The notes under the pieces: model-generated
The model's input: only the letters and a program-made list of their open reading frames with translations
Told to the model about the DNA's origin: nothing
Databases searched by the model: none
NCBI RefSeq assembly: GCF_901827185.1
Contig: NZ_LR594674.1
Span: 7,038 to 71,037 of the forward strand
Length of the DNA: 64,000 nucleotides
Source: Variovorax sp. PBL-E5
GTDB taxonomy: Bacteria; Pseudomonadota; Gammaproteobacteria; Burkholderiales; Burkholderiaceae_C
Reading direction: 5' to 3'
Program-made: the position numbers and the translations under genes
In this document: positions 43,901 through 51,220 of the stretch, one piece after another
How the letters are laid out: every line of letters begins with the position of its first letter
How positions within the stretch are numbered: position 1 is the stretch's first letter

Positions 43901-45149
43901 GGTAGCGAAGTCCTGGTATGCCGGCCCGAAGGCCGACATGGAGAAGCTGGCCCGCTGGAAGCCCGAGAACGTGCCCGACCAGCAGGGGCCGGCCATGACG
44001 CCGCAGGAAGAGTTTGCCGATGCGCTGCGCTCCATCGGCTGCGTGGTCAGCGGCGAGCATCCCATCATGGACGGCAAGAAACACCGCATCAGCGTGGAAG
44101 GCGAGAAGCCCAGCGAGAAAGCCGGCTCGGGTTTCTATGTCGGCCATCTTGACGGACACCCTGCCGGCTACATGAAGAACAACAAGACCGGCATCGACAT
44201 GAAATGGAAGTCCAAGGGCTACACCCTCGATCCCGAAGAGAAGGCACGCATGGCGGCCGAGGCCGCCACCAAGCTGCAGGCCCGCGAAGCCGAGCAGGCT
44301 CAGGCCCACGAAGCGACCGCGCAACGTGTCGGCCGCCAGATGGCCGACCTGGTGCCGGTCGAGCAGCCGACGCCCTACATGCAGGCCAAGGGCATCGAGC
44401 CGCAGGCCGGCGTCTTCACCGACCGCGCAGGCCAGAAGACCTACATCCCCGCAACGGACGTGGACGGCAAGCAGTGGACGATGCAATACATCCAGGAGGA
44501 CGGCACAAAGCGGTTTGCGAAGGACAGCCGCAAGGAAGGTTGCTTCCATGTCGTCGGCGGCATGGATGCGCTGGCCCAGGCCCCCGCCCTTGTGATCGGT
44601 GAAGGCTATGCGACTGCCGGCAGCTTGTCGCAATCGCTGGGCTTCGCCACCGTGGCCGCGTTCGACTCGGGGAACCTGCCGGCCGTTGCGAAGGCGCTGC
44701 ACGAGAAATTCCCGGACAAGCCCGTCATCATCGCCGGCGACGATGACCGCCACCTGGAGCTGACGCAGGGCGTCAACCCAGGCAAGGCGAAGGCCCAGGA
44801 GGCCGCGAAGATCACCGGAGGCAAGGCAATGCTGCCGATCTTTGCGCCGGGCGAGAACAGCTATCCCGCTGGCCTTCCACCCGTCACCCCGGACAAGTTC
44901 AGGGAGCATCAGCGCACCGGGACGACACTCAGCGACCAGCAGCTTGCCGCGCTCGATCACATGAAGGGCAAGACCGACTTCAACGACCTGGCGAACAAGA
45001 GCGTGCTGGGCAAGGAAGGGATCGACCGCCAGGTGCGGGCCGCCGTCCATGACGTGATCGAGAAGCACCAGGCGCGTATCGAGCAGCAGCAACAGCGCGT
45101 GCAACGACAGGACCAACCGTTGCAGCCGCGCCGCGCTGCGAAAATCTGA
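40971..45149 (+). CDS. traC: TraC DNA primase with N-terminal ArdC-type domain, long form
   Basis: A 1392-aa protein exported with the DNA in IncP-1 conjugation. N-terminal module (1-220) with RHEVLGHYG, a HExxxH-like site at 87-92. An ArdC-type antirestriction/ssDNA-binding and metallopeptidase-like region from about 226 with ALHELGHWTGHE (HELGH 431-435). A Gln/Ala-rich helical linker (540-880). Two DUF5710-type repeats (IQVPYREKDEAKALGAKWDR and LAVPYGERIAAKAAGAEWDK). C-terminal primase with toprim (VIGEGYATAGSLSQSL, IIAGDDDRHLE). An internal ATG at 41646 (MEPKKPFHET) could give a shorter TraC, as multiple forms are known in IncP-1. Confidence 0.95.
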   Translation: MPITKAEAQEVTRAFVRDYPGALELAYKFREDAAELYGPRAAEVPQDMKGGYVPKETQHAGRAYRGRVDVPLANVEDAGDLLLTLRHEVLGHYGANTFAPAEKRALLDGLVAAREEPSLKPLWDDIDRRYAGYPVDVRAEEVFALYCEGIEPSHHQGADLFAQGTDQVRQKGQQSFAETCIARVRPMQADDLHNIVCVVAQGLHDRSRTQQTFPQINELFRRDDKMEPKKPFHETVAEKLIEQLKEGTAPWQKPWEPGQPGAFIPTNPTTGKRYRGINAIQLMSQGHSDQRWMTYKQAAAVGAQVRKGEKGTPIQYWKFSDEQIKTDADGKPVLDAQGEPVKQSVKLERPRVFFATVFNAEQIDGLPPLQPRKQQDWTAVERAEHILQASGAVIRHGEQNRAFYRPATDSIHMPDKGQFPTADNYYATALHELGHWTGHESRLDRDLSNPFGSEGYAKEELRAEIASMILGDELGIGHDPGQHVAYVGSWIKALQDDPLEIFRAAADAEKIQDYVLGLEQQQVQEQDQQQQRQALPETQAESVVAALESAGWVRSDGAAIASKSFDTVNGKNDAHAFITAGDGINRTLQFQYLSEGRNVVAADGALIPVGATAEQAARIATAAAARADKSIQDSYGVRVAAMLDEGKQQEANMQAQQAKRAEAAYIERVLEAVTRVSDPAALQTSEKFELAERRNAIILTADARTISPASFQQSAKEGFGVDMPADWNGRIHVQGNVTQQIDGKPHVAAAHSLGVEPEFFGVYAQHEDGTHQWLADFPSVTEADELADQLRMVDAITEQNPHEQAAKLARVLENAVRRDPNSTDEQISAAKEARKDAEGAAMLNDADMQRRIAEFERERGQQQAAAPAAQSPSQIKAEAQAQKTFIQVPYREKDEAKALGAKWDRQEQSWYVPAGVAAGPFAKWAQGAATAAVDAPQAVQTTEGPTVGRKAAQEREYLAVPYGERIAAKAAGAEWDKVAKSWYAGPKADMEKLARWKPENVPDQQGPAMTPQEEFADALRSIGCVVSGEHPIMDGKKHRISVEGEKPSEKAGSGFYVGHLDGHPAGYMKNNKTGIDMKWKSKGYTLDPEEKARMAAEAATKLQAREAEQAQAHEATAQRVGRQMADLVPVEQPTPYMQAKGIEPQAGVFTDRAGQKTYIPATDVDGKQWTMQYIQEDGTKRFAKDSRKEGCFHVVGGMDALAQAPALVIGEGYATAGSLSQSLGFATVAAFDSGNLPAVAKALHEKFPDKPVIIAGDDDRHLELTQGVNPGKAKAQEAAKITGGKAMLPIFAPGENSYPAGLPPVTPDKFREHQRTGTTLSDQQLAALDHMKGKTDFNDLANKSVLGKEGIDRQVRAAVHDVIEKHQARIEQQQQRVQRQDQPLQPRRAAKI

Positions 45150-45235
45150 CAACGGATTTAACGAACCGCCCGCATAATGGCTGCACTGTGTGAGCGGGTT
45201 CCTCCCTCCCTCCCTACCGCTCCGCAGCCTCCCTT

Positions 45236-45266
45236 GCCGCCTCGCACCCCGAGGCGGCTTTTTTTT
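45236..45266 (+). terminator. Terminator after traC
   Basis: GCCGCCTC...GAGGCGGC stem, 7-nt loop, eight T residues. Closes the long traJ-traC operon. Confidence 0.9.
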
Positions 45267-45463
45267 GCCCCTGCCGCGCATCGAGCATGCACGCGGCGGC
45301 CGTGGCCAACCTGGTCGAGATCTACTGCAGCAGATCCCGAACGAGATCCACGCCGGCCAATTTGGGTAGCCAAAATCGACCCGGCCAATTTGACCCGTGG
45401 CGCGAGTTCTTGGCCCCCTGTAGCATGACCAGCTCATTTGCGTATACCCTAAAAGGCCATGCC
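45267..45463. other. Probable res/recombination site upstream of parA resolvase
   Basis: Contains direct and inverted short repeats: ctgcagcagatcccgaacgagatcc; aaaatcgacccggccaatttgac next to ccggccaatttggg. In IncP-1 plasmids this stretch is the resolution site that attracts Tn402-type insertions. Subsites were not mapped. Confidence 0.5.
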
Positions 45464-46138
45464 ATGACGACAAAGAGGAAGACGACCAGCTCGGCCGCGC
45501 CGGTCAAGGTTGCCCGCATCTACATGCGAGTAAGCACCGAAGCGCAGGATTTGGAGCGACAGGAAGGTATCGCGCAGGCCGCAAGGGCGGCCGGGTACTA
45601 CGTCGCCGGCATTTATCGGGAAAAGGCATCAGGGGCACGCGCTGACCGTCCCGAGCTGCTGCGCATGATTGACGATCTGCAACCCGGTGAAATCGTGGTG
45701 GCTGAGAAGATCGACCGCATCAGCCGCCTACCCTTGGCCGAAGCCGAAAGGCTTGTGGCCTCGATACGCGCCAAGGGTGCCCGGCTATCGGTGCCCGGCA
45801 TCATCGACTTGGACGAACTGGCGGCCGAAGCACAGGGCGTGCCCCGCATCGTCTTGGAGTCCGTGCAGGACATGCTTTTGAAACTGGCCCTGCAAATGGC
45901 CCACGAGGACTACGAGGACAGGCGCGAACGCCAGCGCCAAGGCATTGAGCTGGCGAAGGCTGCGGGCCGCTATGCTGGCCGCACGCCCGATACCGCCACA
46001 CATGCCCGCATCGTGGCCCTGCGCGAAGGCGGTAAGAGCATCGCGGAAACGGCAAGGCTGGCCGGATGCAGTCAAAGCCAAGTGAAGCGCATATGCGCGA
46101 TGGCGTTACCAGCGGTTGGCGACATGAAGGAGCCCTAG
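45464..46138 (+). CDS. parA: ParA-type serine resolvase
   Basis: A 224-aa serine recombinase resolving plasmid multimers (this ParA is a resolvase, not the partition ATPase). Catalytic domain: IYMRVSTEAQDLERQE with the nucleophilic Ser, EKIDRISRLPLAEAERL, QRQGIELAKAAGRYAGR. C-terminal helix-turn-helix KSIAETARLAGCSQSQVKRI. ATG 45464 is chosen by family length. Situated in the traC-trb loading site. A second, truncated relative lies at 48660-48944, beyond the ATPase gene. Confidence 0.92.
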   Translation: MTTKRKTTSSAAPVKVARIYMRVSTEAQDLERQEGIAQAARAAGYYVAGIYREKASGARADRPELLRMIDDLQPGEIVVAEKIDRISRLPLAEAERLVASIRAKGARLSVPGIIDLDELAAEAQGVPRIVLESVQDMLLKLALQMAHEDYEDRRERQRQGIELAKAAGRYAGRTPDTATHARIVALREGGKSIAETARLAGCSQSQVKRICAMALPAVGDMKEP

Positions 46139-46284
46139 GTCATAAACCTGTCACTATATAGGAAGGCTAAGCCCAACCGGACTGCGAAGCGGTACTAAAC
46201 TCATTCTCGCATTTAAAGCATCAATTACTCTACTCGGCAGTGTTATTAATTCGGTGCACGGTTCACGCCCTCCTATAGGAGGGT
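46139..46284. other. Promoter/leader of the ATPase gene with 16-bp palindrome
   Basis: AT-richer than the backbone. It ends in the perfect palindrome CCCTCCTATAGGAGGG (46268-46283), which contains the AGGAGG ribosome site just 2 nt before ATG 46285. Hairpin formation would hide the site, or the palindrome could be an operator. Confidence 0.6.
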
Positions 46285-48423
46285 ATGAACAATATCAATA
46301 TTTTGGCAAGTAACTTTCTGGGGTTGCAAGTGAATCAATTTAATATTTCTATTAGCAACTGCAACAGCGTTGACCGGGCCGATGTTGTTCTCACGAAAGG
46401 CACGCTAAATATAAAGTATGGCCCAAATGGTTTGGGTAAAAGTACCCTAGCAAAGGCAATCGTTAGCCAAATCCGCGGGGATGGCAGTCTCCAAGATCTC
46501 GTTCCATTTAAGAACCGTGGCAAAGCGGAAGCCATGCCTCCCCAAGTGGATGGCGTCGATGACTTGAAGTCTACTCTGGTATTTGATGAGGGCTACGTCC
46601 AGCAGTTCGTATTCCAAAAAGACGAAGTGCTCAAAAACAGTTTCGACATCTTTATAAAAACCCCGGAATATGTTGCAGCGATGGACGCGATCGATGCCCT
46701 GCTGTCGGGTGTAAAGAAGGCGCTCACTAACAACGCCGAAATAGAGAAAACCATTTCCGATTTGAAGGAATTACGTGATGCGTTCGGCAATTCCAAACCC
46801 GGCAATATCCCGAAGAATAGCAAAATTCATAAGGCGTTTGGCACTGGCAATAAAATTGAAAACATCCCAGCGGCTCTGAAACCTTTTGAGACGTTCATCA
46901 AGGGCCAAGAGCCATCTAAGTGGATCGCTTGGCAAATTAAGGGCAACGATTTTTTGAAGCTTGGCGATACCTGCCCATATTGCTCAACCGCATTGGCAGG
47001 CGAGGGCCAGAAAGACACTGCACTTGCTGTTGAGAAAGAGTATGACGCGACTGCGGTGGGTCATCTAAACACGCTTAAGGCCGTTATCGAACGACTCGGC
47101 AAGTACTTCAGCGTGAGGTGCCGCGAAAACCTTGAGAAGGTGACGAAAACCAAGGTTGAGCTGACCGCGCAGGAACTGAGCTTCCTGACTGGACTTAAGG
47201 CTGAAATAGATGGTTTGATCACGCAACTTGAAGGCCTGCGAGCTATTTCTTTCTTCTCATTGAGGGACGTAGAGCAAATCAACGCGCGGATCACCCCGCT
47301 GAAGATCGACCTTGCACTTATGGACAAGCTGGACTCCGGGGAAACCAGGAGCATCACTGATCCGGTCAATGCGCAACTGGAAGAGCTATTGTTGAAGATC
47401 GGTGAGCTAACCGGACAGGTCAATAAGCACAAAACAAAAATCAAGAAGGCCATTGAGGCCAATCAGACCAGCATCAATGCATTTCTGAAGTCAGCAGGTT
47501 ACAAATACACTGTAGAGATCGTACCGGAGATCGAATCCTACAAAATGAAGCTGGTGCACCGCGACCTAATTGGGCACCTGGAAACTGCCTCAAAACACTT
47601 AAGCTACGGCGAGAAGAACGCCTTCGCCCTGGTTCTTTTCATGTATCAGGTGTTCAGTGAGAATCCTGACCTTGTGGTGTTGGATGACCCAATATCCTCG
47701 TTCGACAAGAATAAAAAATTCGCCATCCTCCACGAGTTGTTCCAAGGTAAAGCCAGTCTCAAGGGGCGAACCACCCTGATGCTCACTCACGACATTGAGC
47801 CTGCCATCGATATCATAAAGACAACCAAAGACGTTTTCCAGGCATCTAAGCCTTCAGCATCGTTCCTATCATCGCGTAATGGTGTGGTGAGGGAAGTGCC
47901 CATCGCAAAAGAAGACATCCAAACTTTTGCAATGATCTGTCGAGCAAACATTACCACCCTTCACGATCCAATTCTTAAAGCGGTTTATTTACGGCGCGAC
48001 TATGAGCTGCGAGATGAAGTCGGTCTGGAATACAACCTATTGGCTAGCCTGTTCAAGGGTCGAGTCGTGCCGACGCTGCAATCAGCGACTGAGAATCGGG
48101 ACATGACATCCGAGGAAAAGCAATCGGCTGAGGCCAATATTCAAACCGAACACTTTCCCGGTTTCAACTACGACTCCCTTGTCGCAGAAGTGAACAATGT
48201 GAACTGCATCCGAGTCAAATTTCTAGCGACCGATGTCGGTTACGAGAAAATCCAACTATTCCGAATTTTCAACATTGCGCACGATGACGATGTAATCCGG
48301 AAATTTATCAACGAGTCGTACCACATCGAAAACGAGTATGTTATGCAGCTCAACCCCCACAAATTTGAGAGTATCCCCGAGTATGTCATCGAAGAATGCG
48401 TGCGAATGTTACCTCTGGCTTAG
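46285..48423 (+). CDS. SMC/ABC-like ATPase with Rad50-type CPYC hook; putative defence protein
   Basis: A 712-aa soluble ATPase. Walker A GPNGLGKST at 46-54, CPYC at 230-233 in the middle of the helical region (zinc-hook-like), ABC signature LSYGEK at 439-444, Walker B LVVLDD at 463-468, D-loop SSFD, switch His502 (LTHD). The C-terminal 200 residues are not recognised; RKFINESYHIEN near 672-683 faintly recalls the R-x(n)-H pattern of HEPN nucleases. The architecture is that of AAA_13-type proteins such as PrrC/RloC anticodon nucleases and other phage-defence ATPases. Base composition is clearly lower in GC than the backbone, so recently acquired. A single-gene system; the function is inference. 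Confidence 0.8.
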   Translation: MNNINILASNFLGLQVNQFNISISNCNSVDRADVVLTKGTLNIKYGPNGLGKSTLAKAIVSQIRGDGSLQDLVPFKNRGKAEAMPPQVDGVDDLKSTLVFDEGYVQQFVFQKDEVLKNSFDIFIKTPEYVAAMDAIDALLSGVKKALTNNAEIEKTISDLKELRDAFGNSKPGNIPKNSKIHKAFGTGNKIENIPAALKPFETFIKGQEPSKWIAWQIKGNDFLKLGDTCPYCSTALAGEGQKDTALAVEKEYDATAVGHLNTLKAVIERLGKYFSVRCRENLEKVTKTKVELTAQELSFLTGLKAEIDGLITQLEGLRAISFFSLRDVEQINARITPLKIDLALMDKLDSGETRSITDPVNAQLEELLLKIGELTGQVNKHKTKIKKAIEANQTSINAFLKSAGYKYTVEIVPEIESYKMKLVHRDLIGHLETASKHLSYGEKNAFALVLFMYQVFSENPDLVVLDDPISSFDKNKKFAILHELFQGKASLKGRTTLMLTHDIEPAIDIIKTTKDVFQASKPSASFLSSRNGVVREVPIAKEDIQTFAMICRANITTLHDPILKAVYLRRDYELRDEVGLEYNLLASLFKGRVVPTLQSATENRDMTSEEKQSAEANIQTEHFPGFNYDSLVAEVNNVNCIRVKFLATDVGYEKIQLFRIFNIAHDDDVIRKFINESYHIENEYVMQLNPHKFESIPEYVIEECVRMLPLA

Positions 48424-48534
48424 GTGGCGGGCGAATTAGAAGACAGCTATTTGGCATTCAACCTGCGCTGTCCCTGGCTTTACGCTATTCCCGAAAATAT
48501 GCGATTCCGGCGTAACCGCCCACGCAAGACAAAT
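48424..48534. other. Junction sequence after ATPase gene
   Basis: No supported gene; a 64-codon plus-strand frame crossing it runs antisense through the antitoxin remnant and is not believable. Confidence 0.5.
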
Positions 48535-48651
48535 TCAGCGTACCGGCTTCACGAACTCGGCAAGGTCGATTTCACCGGCAACAAACCTGGCGGCCCGCTG
48601 TTCTTCGGCCTCGGATAGCTTGAACCCTTCAAGGCCCACGGATGCGCGGGC
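48535..48651 (-). pseudogene. C-terminal remnant of a VbhA/FicA-like antitoxin
   Basis: The minus strand reads ASVGLEGFKLSEAEEQ followed by AARFVAGEIDLAEFVKPVR and stop. It contains the SxxxEG Fic-inhibition motif (SVGLEG) and the typical antitoxin-VbhA tail. The frame is closed by TAA at 48652-48654, so the N-terminus is missing. No fic gene is nearby. The closest relative in the window is the antitoxin at 29467-29655, but the sequence is clearly different. Confidence 0.65.
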
Positions 48652-48659
48652 TTAGTTCA

Positions 48660-48944
48660 CTGAAGATCGTGCTGGAGTCGCTGCAGGAGCTGCTATTGCG
48701 CCTTGCCCTGCAGATGGCCCGCGACGACTACGAAGACCGGCGCGAGCGGCAGCGCCAGGGCGTGGCGCTTGCAAAGGAAGCGGGACGGTACACCGGCCGC
48801 CAGGCCGACACAGCAACTCACGAGAGGATCATTGCGCTGCGCACTGCGGGGCACAGCATCCCCGATACGGCCAGGCTGGCCGGCTGCAGCGAAAGCCAGG
48901 TCAAGCGCGTTTGGTCAATGCGGGCGACGGCCTCACCAGCTTGA
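48660..48944 (+). pseudogene. parA: C-terminal fragment of a ParA-type resolvase
   Basis: About 94 residues from LKIVLESLQELLLRLALQMA to QVKRVWSMRATASPA, homologous to the C-terminal 94 residues of the complete resolvase (IVLESVQDMLLKLALQMA onward) but not identical. The catalytic N-terminal part is missing. It marks the far edge of the inserted segment carrying the ATPase gene, and it overlaps the oppositely oriented gene at 48901-49320. Confidence 0.85.
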
Positions 48945-49320
48945 CCGTGACGCCGGCAGGCCGCATGAGAGCCTTAACCACGGCGGCCGACACCTCATTG
49001 CGGGACTGCGCTTTCTCTTCGACGCTTTTGCGTGGGAGGTCATCCGTTGAATCTGGAACGCTCACGGTGAGCTGATCCCCGATCAATGAGGCTTCAAACA
49101 TGCGCTTGCCGGCCGGCGTGATCCACATGCCTATCAGCTCGCGCTTGGAGTCGGCGACCAGGCGCTGCGCCGGCTTGTCCATGTGGGCCTTGATCTTCTC
49201 GCACATGGCCGTGGTGGCCGGCACCGAGGGAAGACGCTGCAGGTAGTCGAGAACGTTCTCGAGCACGGCCAGCGTTTCCTTGTGCTTCTGTTCGTCGGTG
49301 AATTTCACTTGGCGTCCCAT
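48901..49320 (-). CDS. Conserved hypothetical protein of the traC-trb region
   Basis: 139 aa from ATG 49320 (MGRQVKFTDEQKHKETLAVLE). Mostly helical and charged at the N-terminus, with a basic C-terminal tail (GVTVKLVRPSPALTKRA). No family recognised. It is closely downstream of the nuclease gene (overlapping its end by about 16 bp) on the same strand, so probably co-transcribed. Confidence 0.65.
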   Translation of the reverse strand: MGRQVKFTDEQKHKETLAVLENVLDYLQRLPSVPATTAMCEKIKAHMDKPAQRLVADSKRELIGMWITPAGKRMFEASLIGDQLTVSVPDSTDDLPRKSVEEKAQSRNEVSAAVVKALMRPAGVTVKLVRPSPALTKRA

Positions 49321-49790
49321 CCCTTTCTTTTTTCTGCGCGCCACTCCCAGGGCGCGACCGCGTGCGGATCGGCCCACAGGCCGACCCGCCCAGCGCGTGC
49401 CGCTGCTTCGACGTCGAGCAGCGACCGATCCACCAGGTAGGCCCGATACACCCAGGCCATGCCCTGTTCCACCATCATGCGGTTGACACTGCGGCCGTCC
49501 ACCAACAGCGTGCCGATCGCGCGGCCGTAGCGATCGACGGACGCCGATCGCACGTAGACCGACTTCTGGAACACCGCCGCAGCAAGCGCCTGCCTTGACC
49601 TGGTGCCGAAGGCTTGCGCCTTCTCGGGGGCGTCAATCTCAGCCAGGCGCGTGCGGATCGGCGTGCGATCCACCAACACATCCACCGTATCACCATCGAG
49701 AACGCCGACGACGCGGCCCGCGAAATCGGCGTGTGCCTGTCCTGCAGCGATGCACAGGACCAGCGCGACCAGGCGAGCCAAGCGCGCCAT
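49305..49790 (-). CDS. Secreted thermonuclease-like protein (SNase family)
   Basis: 161 aa with a signal peptide (MARLARLVALVLCIAAGQAHA) and a staphylococcal-nuclease fold: GVLDGDTVDVLV, RLAEIDAPEKAQAFG, VDRYGRAIGTLLVDG, VEQGMAWVYR. Likely periplasmic, cleaving nucleic acid. Start ATG 49790 fits the signal peptide; a longer frame to 49838 would spoil it. Such nuc genes occur in this accessory position on IncP-1 beta plasmids. Confidence 0.88.
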   Translation of the reverse strand: MARLARLVALVLCIAAGQAHADFAGRVVGVLDGDTVDVLVDRTPIRTRLAEIDAPEKAQAFGTRSRQALAAAVFQKSVYVRSASVDRYGRAIGTLLVDGRSVNRMMVEQGMAWVYRAYLVDRSLLDVEAAARAGRVGLWADPHAVAPWEWRAEKRKGWDAK

Positions 49791-49791
49791 G

Positions 49792-50223
49792 TCAGTTGCC
49801 CACGAAGACAAGTTCGACTTCCACGCGCTGGTTCTCAAGCCGGCCTTCTGGCGTCGAGTTGTCCGCGATGAAGTCTGCAGCAGATGCGAAGTTGACGACG
49901 ATCTTCAACGGCGAAACGCCGCGTGCGATGAGATAGGAGCGCGCCGACAGTGCCCGAGCAAGGGCCAGCGATTCATCCTGCGCGCTCGGCTTGAGTGTGC
50001 TGGTCCGTCCCTTGATCGTCACCAGGTCGGCATCCTTCGCGTTGAGCAATTCCGCTTCCTGCCGTGCCGTGGGCCGGAAGGCCGTGCCGCCATGGGGGAA
50101 CGACACGAAGACACCCGACAGGACCGGCCTGCCGTATTCGGTCATCGGCTGGGCCGATGCGCTTTGCGCGGCCACCAGGAAGGCAGCAGAGAGGGCCAGC
50201 AGGCACGGTTTGAACATGAACAC
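49792..50223 (-). CDS. upf30.5: Upf30.5 OmpA-like outer-membrane/periplasmic protein
   Basis: 143 aa with a signal peptide (FKPCLLALSAAFLVAAQSASA) and an OmpA-like C-terminal half (LALARALSARSYLIARGV, STPEGRLENQRVEVEL) typical of peptidoglycan-associated proteins. Matches upf30.5 by position downstream of trbP. Start ATG 50223; an ATG two codons later is equivalent. The role in conjugation is unproven. Confidence 0.82.
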   Translation of the reverse strand: MFMFKPCLLALSAAFLVAAQSASAQPMTEYGRPVLSGVFVSFPHGGTAFRPTARQEAELLNAKDADLVTIKGRTSTLKPSAQDESLALARALSARSYLIARGVSPLKIVVNFASAADFIADNSTPEGRLENQRVEVELVFVGN

Positions 50224-50230
50224 GCTCCAA

Positions 50231-50935
50231 TCAGAAAAAGAGGTAGCCGGCCTTGCTCATCGGGATTCGGATGAGCCAAAGCGCGATCAGGTGCAGGGGG
50301 TAGTAGGCGTAAAACGCCCACCGCAGCCGGGGCAGGCGCACATCGACGTGCGCAGCCGCGGCGACCACGGGGAGCGCCGCCAACGCCCAAAAATTGCCGT
50401 TGATGAACCACAGCGCGGCGCAGGACGCCAGCAGCAGCGCGAGCGCCGGCACCGATGGCTTCCTGCAGTACCACCAGACAGCCAGGCAGATCGAGAGCGC
50501 CGGCCACCAGTATTCGACCGAGCTGCCGGCGACGAGGAACACGGCGGCAGCGGCAACCAGGCGCGGACGGCCTCCCTGGTCGATGAGGAAGAGCACGGCC
50601 GTTGCGGCCAGCAGCGTGAACATCACGTTCAGCGGCCACCAGCCGGCCCACAGGCCGCCCAAGGCGAGGAATGCAGGGGTGGCGGCAAGGCCGAAGAGGG
50701 CCAGGCGCTTCAAGGTGCGGCGATAGACGCCGCGCTGCAGCGTATCCGGCCGAGCCAGGTTGTACGCCAGGACAAAGCAGAAGATCGGCAGCGCCAGGCG
50801 ACCCGCGTTGAACAGCAGCGGCACCGTGCCATTGAACAGGTACTTGTTGACGTGATCGCCGGTCATGAGCAGCAGCGCGAGCCACTTCAACGCTTCGACC
50901 GATCCATCAGCGACGACCAGGCGCGGCAACCTCAC
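50231..50935 (-). CDS. trbP: TrbP pilin N-acetylase-like membrane protein
   Basis: 234 aa with several membrane segments (LKWLALLLMTGDHVNKYLF onwards), TraX family, as in the F plasmid pilin acetylase. Not essential for RP4 transfer, but probably modifies pilin. Start GTG 50935 overlaps the trbO stop (GTGA) and gives the family length; the open frame upstream is trbO in another frame. Confidence 0.88.
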   Translation of the reverse strand: MRLPRLVVADGSVEALKWLALLLMTGDHVNKYLFNGTVPLLFNAGRLALPIFCFVLAYNLARPDTLQRGVYRRTLKRLALFGLAATPAFLALGGLWAGWWPLNVMFTLLAATAVLFLIDQGGRPRLVAAAAVFLVAGSSVEYWWPALSICLAVWWYCRKPSVPALALLLASCAALWFINGNFWALAALPVVAAAAHVDVRLPRLRWAFYAYYPLHLIALWLIRIPMSKAGYLFF

Positions 50936-51195
50936 TTGCGGCCACCTCGCCGGCTGTAGTGCTGGAGGGCGACGAAGGCGAGATACAGCACAGGCGCGAG
51001 CAGGATCAGCGCAATGGTCTTGCCGATCCATGCCGGCAGCGACCAGAGCACCAGGCCGAGCAGGAGCAGCGGTCCGAAGGCAAGCAGCAGTAAATCGCCC
51101 TGGCTCTTGGCCTGCGACTCGGCCCAATCGCAATAGCTCTTGATGACACCGAAAAGGCCGAGGGTGTACCGCTTCATGAAGGCGTGAAAGTCCAT
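50932..51195 (-). CDS. trbO: TrbO small membrane protein
   Basis: 87 aa with two adjacent hydrophobic helices (LLLLAFGPLLLLGLVLWSLP and TIALILLAPVLYLAFVAL) and a basic C-terminus. Matches IncP-1 TrbO by place and length; role unknown. Confidence 0.85.
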   Translation of the reverse strand: MDFHAFMKRYTLGLFGVIKSYCDWAESQAKSQGDLLLLAFGPLLLLGLVLWSLPAWIGKTIALILLAPVLYLAFVALQHYSRRGGRK

Positions 51196-51198
51196 GTT

Positions 51199-51211
51199 TT
51201 TATCCGCTAAA
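51199..51211. promoter_or_regulatory. Imperfect KorB operator between trbN and trbO
   Basis: TTTATCCGCTAAA, one mismatch (T for G) to the consensus; intergenic. Confidence 0.55.
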
Positions 51212-51220
51212 AAAACGGCC

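Noticed and set aside
43452..45473. 673-codon open frame on the minus strand
   Set aside because: Antisense to traC and the downstream terminator; no domain, shadow of codon bias.
48424..48618. Plus-strand 64-codon frame right after the ATPase stop
   Set aside because: Its second half is antisense to the antitoxin remnant, and it has no ribosome site or homology.
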